Source: Apostichopus japonicus
Lineage: Eukaryota > Echinodermata > Holothuroidea > Aspidochirotida > Stichopodidae
Assembly (NCBI RefSeq): GCF_037975245.1
Contig: NC_092565.1
Coordinates: 11,898,499-11,962,498 of the forward strand
Reading direction: 5' to 3'
Length of the DNA stretch: 64,000 nucleotides
Position numbers and translations under genes: made by a program. Every line of letters begins with the position of its first letter. The stretch's first letter is position 1. Below the pieces are notes generated by a model that worked only from the letters and a program-made list of their open reading frames with translations, ran no database searches and was not told where the DNA came from. Positions 13,401 to 24,344 of the stretch are shown in pieces.

Positions 13401-14498
13401 CTAGATTGTAGTCGTGTCCTTGTTAGGACTGTATCACAAGTTGGTAACACATAGCTTATCACACATATGGGCTACACACAGCCTTATAGCACATATGGAT
13501 CACACTGTCTTGATATCACATACAGGGTCACACAGTCTTATAATGCATATAGGATCACACATAGTCTTATAGCACATATGGGGTCACACAATGTCTTAAA
13601 GCATATATAGGAGCACACATAGTCTTATAACACATACTGTATGTGCCACATATGGGTTCACGTAGCCTTGTAGCACAGGTCACACATAGTCATTTCGGTA
13701 GGTATCCAACTTGTGACAGTTAAGTGTTCTTGTCACACACTTCATAAATAAGGTAATTTTCTGAATAATGATAGTATCTTTAATATTATAAGACGACAAG
13801 GCAGATAAAATAGTTTTGATAATTCATTATAGAGTTGGTTATTCTTATAAAATCATCAAATTTTTCAAATATAATTGTAAATGTATAGTTTTTTTTATAG
13901 TTTTTTTTTTATATAAGGAAACCAAAATGTCAGAGATTTGAACCCCTAAGTTACAAATTTCAACAACTCTGTACATAGGAAAGCAAGTATAGCCTGCTGT
14001 TTGCATTCATCTTTTTGATTGCTGTGTGTTTGTGTATGCCTGTGTGTGTGGGTGGGTGTTTACCTTGCTCGGTCAATGGATTTGCAGATGCGTCGCCCAT
14101 CATAAAATCGTGTCCAACTTTAAACAAACGTTTCTTTTTATTGCTTTGTTCTCAGATGTTGGTGCTGTGACCTTTGAGACTTCCAGTAAGACTGGTGAAA
14201 ATATTAGTAAGTCCTTTAATTTGCCTAAATGAGATATGTTAATCTTCAATCGCATGCACCTGAGAGTCAATAATTTATTCCAGCTCACGTACAGTACAAT
14301 AATGTTTCTGCAAGTACCAGTACGAATACCAGAAACTTTGTTTAATGGAAAGCTACATTAGTTAAGTTATAACCAAACTCCCATATTTTTTTACATAACA
14401 CATAAAGAACTTTGACTCTCTTCCTTTCTAAATTTGAGTTATTAGCAAAAGCAGAAGACACACCAATACTATGGTATATATAGGTATATATATATAAG

Positions 14499-14530
<32 letters not shown>

Positions 14531-16913
14531 TGTATATATATATATATATATATTGTCTATGATAATTCTGTAAATTATTAAAGTTTTGTTATTTGCCGGA
14601 AAACAATAAATAGGCGTTCAAACAAACAAAGGAAGTCAGTTTGATCGCTTTGTCATCAAAAAGTACAGGAAATGTGTAAGAACAATGAAAATCTACGTTG
14701 CGTTTAATAATTAATGCAATAATAGTTGGTACCACTTTCACAATCCAATATTTTGTTATACTATTCACAGTATAGAGGCCATATAGGATTTAACATTACC
14801 AGTAGAAAACTTGGATCCCATTAATAATTCAATAATTCAAGTATGTGGCATTAGAATGTTTCTTTAGAATGTTGCCTTTATGTCTGGATTAGCTTTCCAC
14901 CCCCCATCCTCCCCCACCCCATCAAATGCTCCTCAATGCTCCTCAATAATTAATAATATTCAAATGTTAATTGTTGATGATTACTCTGATGAATACAAGT
15001 CTTAATTGTTCAGACAGTAAGGAGGATATGAATAAAGTTGAACTTTATCCTATTAACAGAAATGGATTGTCGGTAGCCTCAAGATCTAAAGTCTTACTGC
15101 TCAGAGTGTTGTCTCCATACTTCAAAGAACACACTCATAAAGCTGAAAGTGTATAGTCACTTCACATGTTTTGGTAGAAAAACACAGTTAAAACAATCGG
15201 TGTCTTCACATGTCAAGTGAACAGTTTTGAAAAAAATGGACTTAAAAAAGACTTACGATTAAAAATTCTGTTTTAAATATATACATATGTGAGATACATT
15301 ATATATTTTGTTAGCTTCTCTAGCCATTTTTAATAGTCACGGCATACATTACATATCTTGTTAGCTTCTCTAGTTGGTCACAGCATACTGTACATTACAT
15401 ATTTTGTTAGCTTCTCTAGCCATTGTTAATGGTCACTGCATACCTTACATATCTTGTTAGCTTCTCAAGTCATTTTTAATGGTCACGGCATACCTTACAT
15501 ATCTTGTTAGATTCTCAAGCCATTTTTAATGGTCACGGCATACCTATCATATCTTGTTAGCTTCTCAAGTCATGTTTAATGGTCACTATGACATTGATAG
15601 GTTTTAGACAAATTAAGAGCTTGTCGCCGGCCCAACGGACATACTAAAAATAAACTGAGAAATAAACTGATAAAGAAGCTGAATGCGAAGGTACTTTGAT
15701 ATTGAAGATCATAAAAACATTGTTTATGACCTTGAAATGTACTTGTGAGTTTTAAATGCGTAGATTATGATATTATTTACAAAAACTTGATTTTATTTAT
15801 TATTTATTTATATTTATTTTTATTTTAACAGAAACTCTGTTTCAGAAAATTGCGGAAGATTTTGTTAGCATGGGCTTACATCGCAAGAAAAGAGGTAACT
15901 TGCAATACTATGGACTGTAAATTTCAAGGCTGTTAAGTTTAAAGAACTTCTGTAGAGAAAAATACATGCTTTGGTATGAGGCAGGGTTTAATTACAATAT
16001 TGGTATGATATCACTTTAGCCCTACTAGATAAATATATTGCTACTGTGAGTCTTAATGCTGTCTTTAATGCTATATAGTATACAGTATAATGTCAGTTTC
16101 ATATAACATGGTATCTATGTAGCTGTCACATCCATATACTAACAGCCCTATAGCTCTTAGACCCATGCACAAAGCAGTGGCCTGCACAGGATTTCAATGG
16201 TGCGGAGGAGGGGTGGGCTAATATTCAACCGACTGATTAAGGTATGGGGGCTGAACATTTGTGAAAAGGGCCATGAATTTTTTTTTGTAAATGAGGGGGG
16301 TGTTCCCCTGGGGTCATAGGTCTCATGTATAGGGGGTTTGGTGTCTTCCCTTGAAGATAAAAAACATTTGATGTCAAATGGTTTATTCTTAGGCATATTT
16401 TACCTATGCATTAGGTCTAAAGAAGTAGATCCAAATGGCAAGGTTTTGCTAATAAATACTTTGCGTGAGGTTGAAAAGGGGGGGGGGGGGAGGGTAGTCC
16501 GCAGTAGTGGTATTATTCTTCCCCGGCACAGTGCAAAAATTCCCTGAGTGGTACCATATTCACCCAAAAGTCAAAAGAGGTGGAAGAACCCCTCCCTTGC
16601 CACTGGCACAAAAGACCATCTGGTATTCACCGGGTGTTTACAACTAGCAAGCCTACCTGCAATGATTTAGATCTGTGCACAGGTTGTACATCAGTGACGA
16701 CATCAGTGTCTGGATTTTTGGCTTCAGGAAATACTCAAAAATGTTGTAGCCCTATGAATTACTAGCTGGTTATTATTGTTTGTCATTTCAATCTCTTCAG
16801 TGAAAAGCATCAAGTTACATCAGAATACACCCACAGAAGATAGCATAGGCCTCTCGAAGAAGTCTGGATGTAGATGTACAGGAGGAAACAAAGAGAAAAC
16901 GGAAACTTCGTAG
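4310..16913 (+). CDS. RAB24: RAB24-type small GTPase, complete, 8 coding exons, 225 aa
   Basis: The coding sequence joins 4310-4441, 5871-5939, 6889-6967, 8249-8319, 11192-11291, 14156-14206, 15832-15894 and 16801-16913. All introns are GT-AG and all phases agree, giving 678 nt with the stop. Motifs in order: P-loop GQTRAGKS (20-27), switch [14 protein letters not shown] (67-78), TKAD (126-129) in place of NKxD, and ETSSKTG (158-164). The phrases [37 protein letters not shown] and [11 protein letters not shown] point to RAB24, a divergent Rab linked to late autophagy, rather than RAB20. Human RAB24 has Ser at the catalytic Gln position, but this protein keeps Gln72. Human RAB24 is 203 aa and ends in CCHH. 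Here Cys212-Arg-Cys214 is followed by 11 more residues, so a terminal prenylation motif is absent in this model. The family call is very secure and the 3' end less so. Confidence 0.93.
4690..5060. mobile_element. TTAA-flanked MITE, copy A (RAB24 intron 1)
   Basis: The element is bounded by TTAA at 4690-4693 and 5057-5060. The ends are AGGGAGTGAAGACTC on the left and, read inward from the right, AGGCATTGAAAACTCGCC. These are related inverted repeats. A second copy, in opposite orientation and over its whole length, lies at 62273-62649 with the same TTAA limits, which confirms that this is a transposable unit. TTAA duplications are used by piggyBac and Kolobok transposons; Kolobok seems likelier from the AGGG-type end. 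There is no long reading frame, so it is non-autonomous. Confidence 0.8.
5871..5939 (+). CDS. RAB24: RAB24 coding exon 2 (residues 45-67)
   Basis: The exon sits between AATATTACAG and GTAAGT and is in phase 0 at both ends. It reads [20 protein letters not shown] then GIW, aligning with the switch I / beta-2 / beta-3 segment of RAB24 (TIGAAF...LGIW in human). The nearly invariant switch I Thr that ligates magnesium is Ser45 here. The last exon bases, GGAATATGG, also appear as part of the minisatellite unit that begins immediately after the donor. Confidence 0.92.
5940..6440 (+). repeat. About 26-bp minisatellite made of 5' splice-site copies (RAB24 intron 2)
   Basis: About 19 imperfect copies of GTAAGTGTTCTGACTCAGGA plus GTATGG run from the exon 2 donor to about 6440. 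The first GTAAGT of the array is the functional donor. By eye seven units keep a perfect GTAAGT after TATGG/TATAG-type sequence. Others carry GTATAAGT, GTAGTG or GTTAGT variants. Several units include GGAATATGG, identical to the end of exon 2, so the unit appears to derive from the exon-intron junction itself. Confidence 0.9.
6889..6967 (+). CDS. RAB24: RAB24 coding exon 3 (residues 68-93 plus one base)
   Basis: The acceptor is TTGTCCAG and the donor is G/GTAGGT. The exon encodes [16 protein letters not shown] followed by [10 protein letters not shown]. It holds the G3 box with Cys70 where most Rabs have Ala and Gln72 at the catalytic position (Ras Gln61). Human RAB24 has Ser at this last position and very low GTPase activity, so this protein may hydrolyse GTP more normally. 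Confidence 0.93.
7480..7840 (+). repeat. Tandem interspersed repeat with AGGTCA half-sites (RAB24 intron 3)
   Basis: Two full copies and part of a third of a roughly 140-165-bp unit. Each unit opens with a GATATCTCA-AAGGG-like start and ends with GGAGGTCAAAGGTCATTTGG then GGTCAC..GAGGTCAAA. The second copy has a perfect DR1 direct repeat AGGTCAAAGGTCA at about 7744-7756. Diverged relatives on the opposite strand lie near 31590-31840 and 29130-29300, so this is a dispersed family. Confidence 0.75.
8249..8319 (+). CDS. RAB24: RAB24 coding exon 4 (residues 94-117)
   Basis: The acceptor TTTTCCTCAG completes the Asp94 codon split after exon 3. The exon reads [20 protein letters not shown] then YNNE, matching the YDxTD..SFE..KFW..EL stretch of RAB24, and ends in phase 0 before GTATTT. 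Confidence 0.92.
8652..9789. repeat. 16-bp tandem array, about 70 copies (RAB24 intron 4)
   Basis: The unit is ACATATGACATCACAG, with frequent shortened (ACATGACATCACAG) and variant copies (GGCATATGATGTCACAG, TATTACATCACAG, ACTGGCATACGACATC). The last 130 bp (from about 9655) are nearly perfect 16-mers, so the right end is the most recently amplified part. Each unit holds a TGACATCA sequence one base from the cAMP-response element. One copy near 9059 reads TGACGTCA exactly. Confidence 0.95.
9894..10013. mobile_element. Possible short MITE with TA target duplication
   Basis: A 120-bp segment starts TCAGGGGCAGATGTAGGGG and ends CTCTACCCCTGA, so the ends are inverted repeats of TCAGGGG-C/T-AGA. 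A TA dinucleotide lies on each side (9892-9893, 10014-10015). The size and TA flanks would fit a mariner-like MITE. Support is limited to these short ends. Confidence 0.4.
11192..11291 (+). CDS. RAB24: RAB24 coding exon 5 (residues 118-150 plus one base)
   Basis: The acceptor is TTTTCTTTTCAG and the donor is G/GTGATA. The exon encodes [20 protein letters not shown] then [13 protein letters not shown]. It includes the guanine-specificity box as Thr126-Lys-Ala-Asp129 (TKSD in human RAB24), a family-typical departure from NKxD. The codon split with exon 6 makes Asp151. Confidence 0.92.
13447..13692. repeat. Degenerate about 30-bp tandem repeat (RAB24 intron 5)
   Basis: About eight diverged copies of a GCACATATGGGTCACACA then TAGTCTTATA unit. 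Drift between units indicates an old array. No gene signal was found here. Confidence 0.75.
14156..14206 (+). CDS. RAB24: RAB24 coding exon 6 (residues 151-167 plus one base)
   Basis: A 51-nt exon between TTTGTTCTCAG and GTAAGT, encoding [17 protein letters not shown]. The G5 box is FETSSKTG with Ser161-Lys162, the same as in human RAB24. It completes the nucleotide-binding fold. Confidence 0.92.
14473..14552. repeat. (TA)n microsatellite, interrupted (RAB24 intron 6)
   Basis: About 80 bp of TA dinucleotides with short interruptions such as GGTATATA and CATATATG. Low-complexity open frames here are artefacts. Confidence 0.9.
15293..15590. repeat. 50-60-bp tandem repeat, about six copies (RAB24 intron 6)
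   Basis: The unit reads TACATATCTTGTTAGCTTCT then CTAGCCATTTTTAATGGTCACGGCA in two parts. The copies differ by point changes and small deletions, and the second copy is shortened. It lies about 240 bp upstream of the exon 7 acceptor. Confidence 0.88.
15832..15894 (+). CDS. RAB24: RAB24 coding exon 7 (residues 168-188 plus one base)
   Basis: The acceptor follows a T-rich tract (TTTTATTTTAACAG) and the donor is G/GTAACT. It reads [21 protein letters not shown], matching LFQKVAEDYVS of human RAB24 (helix alpha-5). The basic HRKKR run begins the hypervariable C-terminal tail. Confidence 0.9.
16175..16605. mobile_element. hAT-type MITE (RAB24 intron 7)
   Basis: A 431-bp unit starts CAGTGGCCTGCACAGG and ends GGGAGGGGCAAGTG-like on the complement, that is CTTGCCACTG on the given strand, so CAGTGGC ends are inverted. 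The flanks are GCACAAAG (16167-16174) and GCACAAAA (16606-16613), an 8-bp duplication with one mismatch. The ends and duplication length match the hAT element at 3809-4173, but the interiors differ. It contains a long G run near 16474. The single flank mismatch suggests an older insertion. Confidence 0.6.
16801..16913 (+). CDS. RAB24: RAB24 last coding exon (residues 189-225)
   Basis: The acceptor is AATCTCTTCAG. The exon reads [21 protein letters not shown] then [16 protein letters not shown] and a TAG at 16911-16913. The tail carries Cys-Arg-Cys at 212-214 with 11 residues after it, unlike the terminal CC or CXC needed for usual Rab geranylgeranylation. Either the tail is genuinely extended, or a further splice near the Cys codons joins a missed exon. 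No downstream exon was obvious. The exon is well supported and the exact end less so. Confidence 0.8.
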
Positions 16914-17844
16914 CTGGTGGTGACACTTAATGTGAGAGTTAGAAAAGTTGTTTCACTTACTTTTACACACCCCCACCACCAACCCCCCTTGCCTTCCATG
17001 CAAATCATTGAAATCAAAATCTGTCTCAGTCAAAAGACCTGCAAAGAAAAATTTGCATAGCTGTTTCCAACTGGAACCTTAGTCCCAAAATGATGATTAT
17101 GTCATATGCAGATATACTTTATATACCCGAGTTAGATTTTTAGTGTTTTTCTTTTTCAATACTTATCATTGGTTGTCCCACACAATTCACACAAAAAGGC
17201 TATTCTGGAAAATTGTAATCTAATTTACTACTTTAGAGGCAGCATTCAATTTTACCATGAACCCATTTAATTTTATGCAAGGCATTATTGGTTAACCCTG
17301 TTGTTGTTGATCCTGTTTATAAGCTAACAAAATGTGTATCATTTCCTAAAGTGCTAAGGTTTGAGAAGCATCATCATAAGGAGTTCAGGGTAATAGATAC
17401 ACAGATGGCATCTAATATGGCTTAGATTAAGAAGTATGTGGGTGGTATTTTTTTTTTCTTGTAGGAGGCCCTGAAACTGTGTAGACATTTCTTGTCAAAT
17501 GTTATCATAATTCAGACACTAACCTTAGTTTGCTCACATGTTTAAGTCCCCTGACAAGTTATAACAACTACAACTTCCATAAGACGGCAAAAGTTTGGCT
17601 GAAATTACTTCAAAATTAATAAGCACAAATAATTTCAATTTGAACCAATGACCGTCAAAACTTGTTTGCTATATTATTGTGACTTCATTGTGTGAATTCA
17701 TAAGACTCTGCAGTCAAGATGGGTGTGATTATGTCTAACATCTTGAAGTTTTCTTGTATTCCACTCAGACAGTCTTTTTTCCCCTGGTCATGATCATGTA
17801 TACTGATTGATAAGTATCAGATTGGAATCATTCTAAGGCCCCTC

Positions 17845-18205
17845 AATTAGATAATAATAAATAAGTTTTTAATAAATCGCCAAATACCAAAAGGCCTCTA
17901 GGCACTTAACAAAACCTAAAAAAAATATAAAAAAATAAAAAGACAGAGAAATCAAAGGAATAAAATGTCTATAAACACATAAACGAAAATTAAACAGTAT
18001 GTAAAATATGAACACAAAAATTTAAAAACATGAGAAGACTATAAAACAGACCAAAACCTATAAAAACAAGACAAAGAATAAGCACATAAAATAGAGTTGT
18101 ACAAAAATAAAAGTCAAGATAAAAACATGAGTATATAAAAGTGACAAAATCATGTTGAGAAACTAAAAAGATGTGTTTTTAAAATTTTCTTATATATGGC
18201 GAGAG
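17845..18205 (-). mobile_element. Old non-LTR retroposon 3' end with AAT-type tail
   Basis: Read on the minus strand, it ends an open stretch with IYKKILKTHLFSFST, the FKxxLKTHLF-like ending of many CR1/L2-type LINE proteins. It continues through an A/T-rich 3' region to AAGTGCCTAGAGGCCTTT, GGTATTTGGCG and a TTATTTATTATTAT tail. The same tail plan occurs at 49490-49798 (+) and 59826-60090 (-). It lies about 0.9 kb past the RAB24 stop. Confidence 0.5.
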
Positions 18206-19159
18206 ATTTGCCTTGGCTAATACTTGGTTTAACTATAACTAGTAGTAGCGTTGGAATGTATCTTTGGTAACAATGCTTTAACCAATACTTGCATTTAGCT
18301 TCAATTTTTGAGTATCTCACACGATATTTGAGAGGTGTGTTTCCCAACCTCTCTAGCTACAGCAGTGGTCTACAAGTGATTGATACTGTCACAGTTAGTC
18401 ATAGCAGCTGGTGGAAAAGATATCCAGATGTACTTGGTAGTAACCATGTATCTAGTAATACTTTCCGCATTACTCTTCAGTGTGTTCAGTTAGAACCCAT
18501 CCAGCTGTATCAGTCTGGTTGCCACGCTCGATCCATGTGATTGTTTCCACTAATCGTTGTATTTAATTAGAACAAAGGGGATGTTTCGCCTACCGATTTA
18601 CCAGTTCAGAGCTGGTGAATCGCTGAATATGACAACATCAAGTTGTGATGCTTGATGGTGGAAAGGTGCTACTTTTAACAAAGTGTGGTGCTTGATTTGA
18701 GCACCACTCCCCCCCCCCATTCCACCAGTTGGTAGCAGCCAGGGGTGAGAATCTAACCTGTTGTAAATAGTTGCCATGCATGATCGATGTAATTAGCGTC
18801 ACTTGTGAAAGTTCCTTAAAAGTACACAAAATAAGCCATTTTTGTTGGTTAATTTTGATCGTTGAATAATTCTCCCAAAGTATATGAATGTTAAAAATTA
18901 AATGTTCAGATATGATGTATGTCTGACCAAGGACTTGCATTGTGAAGAGAAGTTTGTAAGTTGCTGATCATGAAAGTATGCAGTCAGTGGAAAATGCGGA
19001 GAGTTTGTTGAAATAAGCATGTATATACTGAAAATATTAGGCAATCTATTCTTCTTCTTTTTTATAATCAAATTCTAGCTTCTTTCCTGAAATAAGAAAT
19101 TGTACTATATATTTAAATCATGCATTTTTTTTTAATAACAAAGAAAATGTCTTTTATAA

Positions 19160-19260
19160 TAGTGTACACTTGTAATTTAGCCTCTGAAGATCCTGCTAGG
19201 ATCGAAACATCAGGCCAGTTTATTGTTAAACAGTGTATGTATCGTATCATAATTTTAATT
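19160..19260 (+). repeat. Diverged copy of the GATCCTGCTAGGATC-GAAAC repeat
   Basis: TTAGCCTCTGAAGATCCTGC then TAGGATCGAAACATCAGGCC (19178-19217) matches the arms of the hairpin element at 26668-26898, minus a 3-bp GAA. This single copy is not part of a palindrome. GATCCT-GCT-AGGATC can fold into a small stem-loop directly before GAAAC. Confidence 0.6.
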
Positions 19261-19910
19261 TTTAATTTAGTGATTAAATTTTGCAGAGCAATTTTCATCT
19301 CTTAAATTTGTCTTAGTTACGTTATAGTGCAAACCTTACTGTTTAGGTTTTGGGTACAAAAGCTGCTATAGGCCTTCATCAGTGGAATTAACAGATAAAA
19401 TATTCCCTGAATTGTAAAGATATTGTTTGCTTTTGACTGTCCCAAGAGTTACATGTTTGTTGATTCTTTGAGAACTTTTTATCAATCACTAATAAGTCAC
19501 TGTGTCGCTGCGCCTGGCTTATAATCTTGCACTGATAAAAGACATTGAAAACCGAGAGGTGTTGGAAACAGCCCAAAGTTTTTCAGTGAAGATAAAATTG
19601 AACTCTTTCATGCGTTGCATAAAAATGGTCACCATATTGATTTAAACAATCAATGCTGTAGTGCACAGTTGGTCAGCATTTGTCAGCTAGGAACCGCCAC
19701 ATGCTTTAGGGAAATTCCATGAATAAATTTATATTTGTAACTATAGCAACCATGTACAGTAATATCCTTCTGGTCTTTCTATTTGCTCTTTCTCTTCATA
19801 TTATTCTTCTTCTTCAAAGGTTTCATACATTCATTCCTAATATTAATTAGATTAATCTTGATCTTGTGCAGGGAGGTTTCTTTGTTGATATCGATAACAT
19901 GATCATCATG

Positions 19911-20074
<164 letters not shown>

Positions 20075-20099
20075 TTTAGACTTGTTCAAGTCTTCTAAG

Positions 20100-23000
20100 G
20101 CTGATGCATAGTCTGAAAGTATTTGTTTTTATCATAAATTTTGTTAAGTTTGGTACAAGTTGTTCATCATGCCCGCCAGATGTCTCATATTTGTATGATC
20201 AATAAATTATGTTTCCTTCAATGTACTGTATGATATAAAAACCATAATTATAGTCATCAGATTTTGTATTCCACAAGTTGCCTTTCTCCAGTACTTCAAT
20301 ATGATTTTTAAATTAAATTGCACAAGATGGTGTGGCTCAATAAAGTATTCATGCCCGCATGTTGTTCTCTTCTTTTTCTTTCTAATCTTTCCTGTTATTA
20401 TAATTTATAGTTACTCTGAGTATTTTCAACGTAGGTCTCTATAACAACGTCTACAACAACGATTGACTGACTGCTGATGACCCATCAAATTAATGCTGTG
20501 ACATTAATACGAATTCAACCTGGTATCATAGCTAATGAAGCAGCTGCAGCAGGAATCAATTCTCACAATATAGCTTGAGGAGTAAGATAAAGAAGGCAGC
20601 TCAGGTTATTTCATACATCATGTGATACCCGGAAAATAGCCGTTTTTGGGGGGGTGGGGTATAAATCCAGCGAGGGCTAACCAGGTTGAACTTGTAATGG
20701 GGTAGAAAAAATTCAGGTCTTCACAAAATCATTGCAGGTGAATTAAGCAGAGATCTATTTATTTGCTTCATAAATCCAACTGGAAATTTTAAGTGTCACG
20801 TCAGGTCCAAGGGGTAAACTTATAGGCTCATGTATTCCTTGTACAAACAGTTCCATTGTCAAATGTCCTTAGCAACCCTTTCTGTTCTTCTTTCAGCAAG
20901 AGATAATGTTCGTACAAATTAAAAGTGCTATAACTTTAATAATCAAGGCATGAAACCTATAACTTGTGCTCTTTTAGAGCTTGGCTTGGACAAGCTCATC
21001 AAACACAAATGCAAAAGCACGTCCATCAAATGTTACATGTGTGATAAAGATCTCACACAGATTGAAAGGACCACATGACTGAAGGATATAGAGAAACAAG
21101 CACAAATACAGTACCATAACAACCTGACGGTACTTGAATGCAACCTAGTTCTAGCACATTCCACCAACAGTGTATATGTATGTATGTATTTTAGATCTCC
21201 TGCAAGCAGGAACTTGTGAAGAAGCCATCATTGGCTTATCAAAGCCGCAAGCTGTCCATAGTCAGTCTCTTAGATTCATATTTAACGTCCATGATTATGA
21301 ATGTCGATTGTCAACTCTGTAACTGGACGACATACATTAATCTTGGAGTGACTCGAACCGGGACCTTATGATTGGAAGGCACCGGTGTGATGTCTACTTA
21401 GCTGAATGATAAACCTAATGGTACCATCGTTCACTATATATAAGACAATATGGATTCTATTTGGGCGTAACTCGAGGTGCAAGCATCTTCACTTCTCTAC
21501 TACTAACTGTTATGACCTTTTGATCGAGGTTATCAAACAGATGCTCACAGCTATGCAGCATTCGTAACATTGGGAAATATATGTTTAGCTTTTAAGAGAG
21601 TTAGTTTCAACGGCTGTCAAATCAGAATATAACGTTTTACTCATCATTTATCTGTTCAAACAGACCTTACGGGTTGCATTCTCTTCCACACTGCTACTCA
21701 ACAACTACTGGAGACTTTGAGGTTGTTAACTTACATTCAAATAAAGAAAAACTAAAAAAAAAAACAATTGGAATGTGTCATATACTGTTGCATGGAACAT
21801 ACAGTATATCTTAACTTTGGTAAAGATACAAAATATGAGAGAACTCATGAATTAAGACAGGTATCTTTATTGAACTTTAAAAGTGGACAACTGATATAGA
21901 CAGTATTAATGTAAGAACAAAGGAACATGTATGAAATGAAATGAATCATTTTTCTAAGAACTGTAGAACAGAACCCACTGACTTGTCATAAGCTTGAACA
22001 AAGGCTTAAAGACACTCTCTTCAATAAACTACCGAATGTTCTTTTGTTTACAATAGGTTTTAGCTGAGATACTGCTGGTGTCTGTACCACTTGCTATGGA
22101 TGCATGCACACAAAATCATATCATGAACACAATAGAATATTTGCTAGGTATGGAAAAATACTTTTAAGTTGTTCACAACACAACAAGGGATCATTGACAA
22201 AAATATTAAAGAATTGACTACCCTTTTCTTTAATATAATAGTCAGAATTTCCAGATAGGAACAGATGTACCAAATGACAATTGCATATGCCCAATAGCTT
22301 AGATAAACTTTCAATCAGCATCTCCATGAAGACTACATCTTGGCAGAGAATAATTGTAACATTCACATTACATGCAGGAGTTGCGAGAAAATTTTGTTTC
22401 TCATAAAATACTGAAAGTTATCTGTCCAAAGCTGCTGCACGTCTCTACATTTGTGAAGGTGCAATTTTATTTCCATTTGAAAATTTATTTTTGTTATATC
22501 AAACTTAAGTATATCTATCAAATGACCATTACTAGCATGCTTATTCCTATATGCAACTTGTTTACAGCGTGTGTCTTGCCAATTTAGCATGGTTTATATT
22601 GCTAGAGTATTGCATTGCATAAGTATTGATACAAAAATATGTAAAATTAAGGGACAAATATGGTTTGGTTTATTCCCAGACTTGAATTCTGAGTATACAT
22701 ATGTGAAATATTTCAGTATAGAACCTGAGGCAATATATGGGAGAGCTGGACCCAAGGCATGTGCACCCCCCCCCCCCCCACACACACACACAACTGCCCC
22801 ACCTACCATCAATATTGTGAGAAATCTACCAAGTTCCCCTTTTATAATTTTTTGAGTGCCCTTATTTGTTAAAAAAAGTACCCATTTTCATGGCAAAGCC
22901 ATTTCTCTGACTGCCATTTGATGTTTGTGACCTTCCGCTTACCTCACCATCACCCCCCTTCCCACCCATGTTTAAAATTCTCTTCTGCCAGCTCTATATG

Positions 23001-24060
23001 AAACTCTGAATAAATTTTGTGACATAGCTGCAAAATGGAAATGGTTTGAATATTTGCCCTCGGCATATATTTGGATACTAGCACATAACACATAGTTGCT
23101 AACCTTTGGTTTTCATTTTGTACAGTATCAAATGCTGCTTCCTGCACTGTTGGAAAAGGATGCACAATTTTTCTACCTCTGACTTTTCAAACTGGTGTCA
23201 ATGCATCTCTCAATAGACCACTTTCTTTTTCTTTTTTTTAGAAGCAAACAGTCACCTATTTTAATAACGCAGCACACTGGAGGACCATTAAACATATCTG
23301 TGAAATTAATATCCCATTGGACCAAAACATTCAGGCAGATTTTGCGGTAGAATGTCGTTTAATCTAGTCTATTGCACAGAGAAAGACAAAGAGACAAAAT
23401 GAAAAACATTTACCGCAAAGAAAACACCATAAAAAAAATCATAGAAACTGATGAACGAGTTTTAATAATGAAGAGTGTGATAAACATACCTGTCGACAAT
23501 CCCTGATATGAACTTATTGCTCAATGTTGGATAGGTACAGTACTAGGTACAGAATACAAAATTGTATAGCATAATTAACATAGCCAACGCTTGAATACCT
23601 GAGATGTTTTCTTTATTGTAGAGTACATGTACCTGAGATGTTTTTTTCTGTATATTGTAGAGACTTTACACTTGTTTAAATGTAGTCTGTACTTAATGGG
23701 ACACAGACTCAACCATCATATTTTTGTTTTGTACAAACGACAGAGATCTTTGTGAAGAACAACTTCCCCAAACACAGCTAAGAAATATCTGGCTCTGTTT
23801 AGAATATCCCACTTTTAAAAAGTTGTGTCAGTTTTTGGTAAATCTGTGACGTCAAAGAGTCACCAGGATCTCAAACCTTTTATTTCCTCTCTGTTTATAT
23901 CTTTCCACATTTTCAAGGTCAAAGTTTAAAGATTTTTAATAGTCAAGATTTTATATTTAAAAGCAACCCATCATTCTAAATTAAGTTTGTCTTACTTAGA
24001 ATTCTTATCATAAATAAAAACTGTTGCTTTGATTTTTTAAATTATTTATCAATAAAGCCA
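20100..24060. other. Intergenic region between convergent RAB24 and HPDL
   Basis: No coding exon is recognisable. Candidate poly(A) signals on the plus strand are AATAAA near 20202 and 20340; the second is followed by a T/GT-rich stretch. Either could end the RAB24 transcript, but both lie over 3 kb from its stop. A C run joined to a CA repeat lies at 22767-22792. Confidence 0.4.
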
Positions 24061-24064
24061 TCAG

Positions 24065-24070
24065 TTTATT
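24065..24070 (-). terminator. HPDL: Candidate poly(A) signal of HPDL
   Basis: AATAAA on the minus strand, about 106 nt after the HPDL stop codon. It is followed by T-rich sequence. It is the nearest canonical signal in a plausible place. Confidence 0.5.
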
Positions 24071-24175
24071 AGTACATCATACCACTTATATTGCACATAG
24101 CAACATAAAATTATTTCTCATCTATGATAAACATATCTGATTGCTAATGAAATATCAAATGCAACTAACCGACTA

Positions 24176-24344
24176 CTACATACTGTTTATCATCGCTTTA
24201 TTCTGGGCCATATGCCTTGCCACGGCCCTCCATAGCGCTTTGATGTTCCCTGCTCCAAAGCCCCCCAAACCTTCCCTCTGGATTAGCTCCAAGAAGAAAG
24301 TATCATTGTTGAATAAAGGCTCACCAAAAACTTGCATCAGGTAC
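24176..24344 (-). CDS. HPDL: HPDL coding exon 5 (residues 369-424)
   Basis: The acceptor is TATTTCTTCACAG on the minus strand. It reads YLMQVFGEPLFNNDTFFLEL then IQREGLGGFGAGNIKALWRA and VARHMAQNKAMINSM. It carries the third iron ligand Glu388 and the conserved C-terminal helix GFGxGNIxALW that closes the active site of HPPD-family enzymes. Confidence 0.95.

Noticed and set aside
20198-20345. AATAAA sequences as certain RAB24 poly(A) sites
   Set aside because: They lie more than 3 kb after the stop codon with a retroposon in between; mentioned only as candidates.
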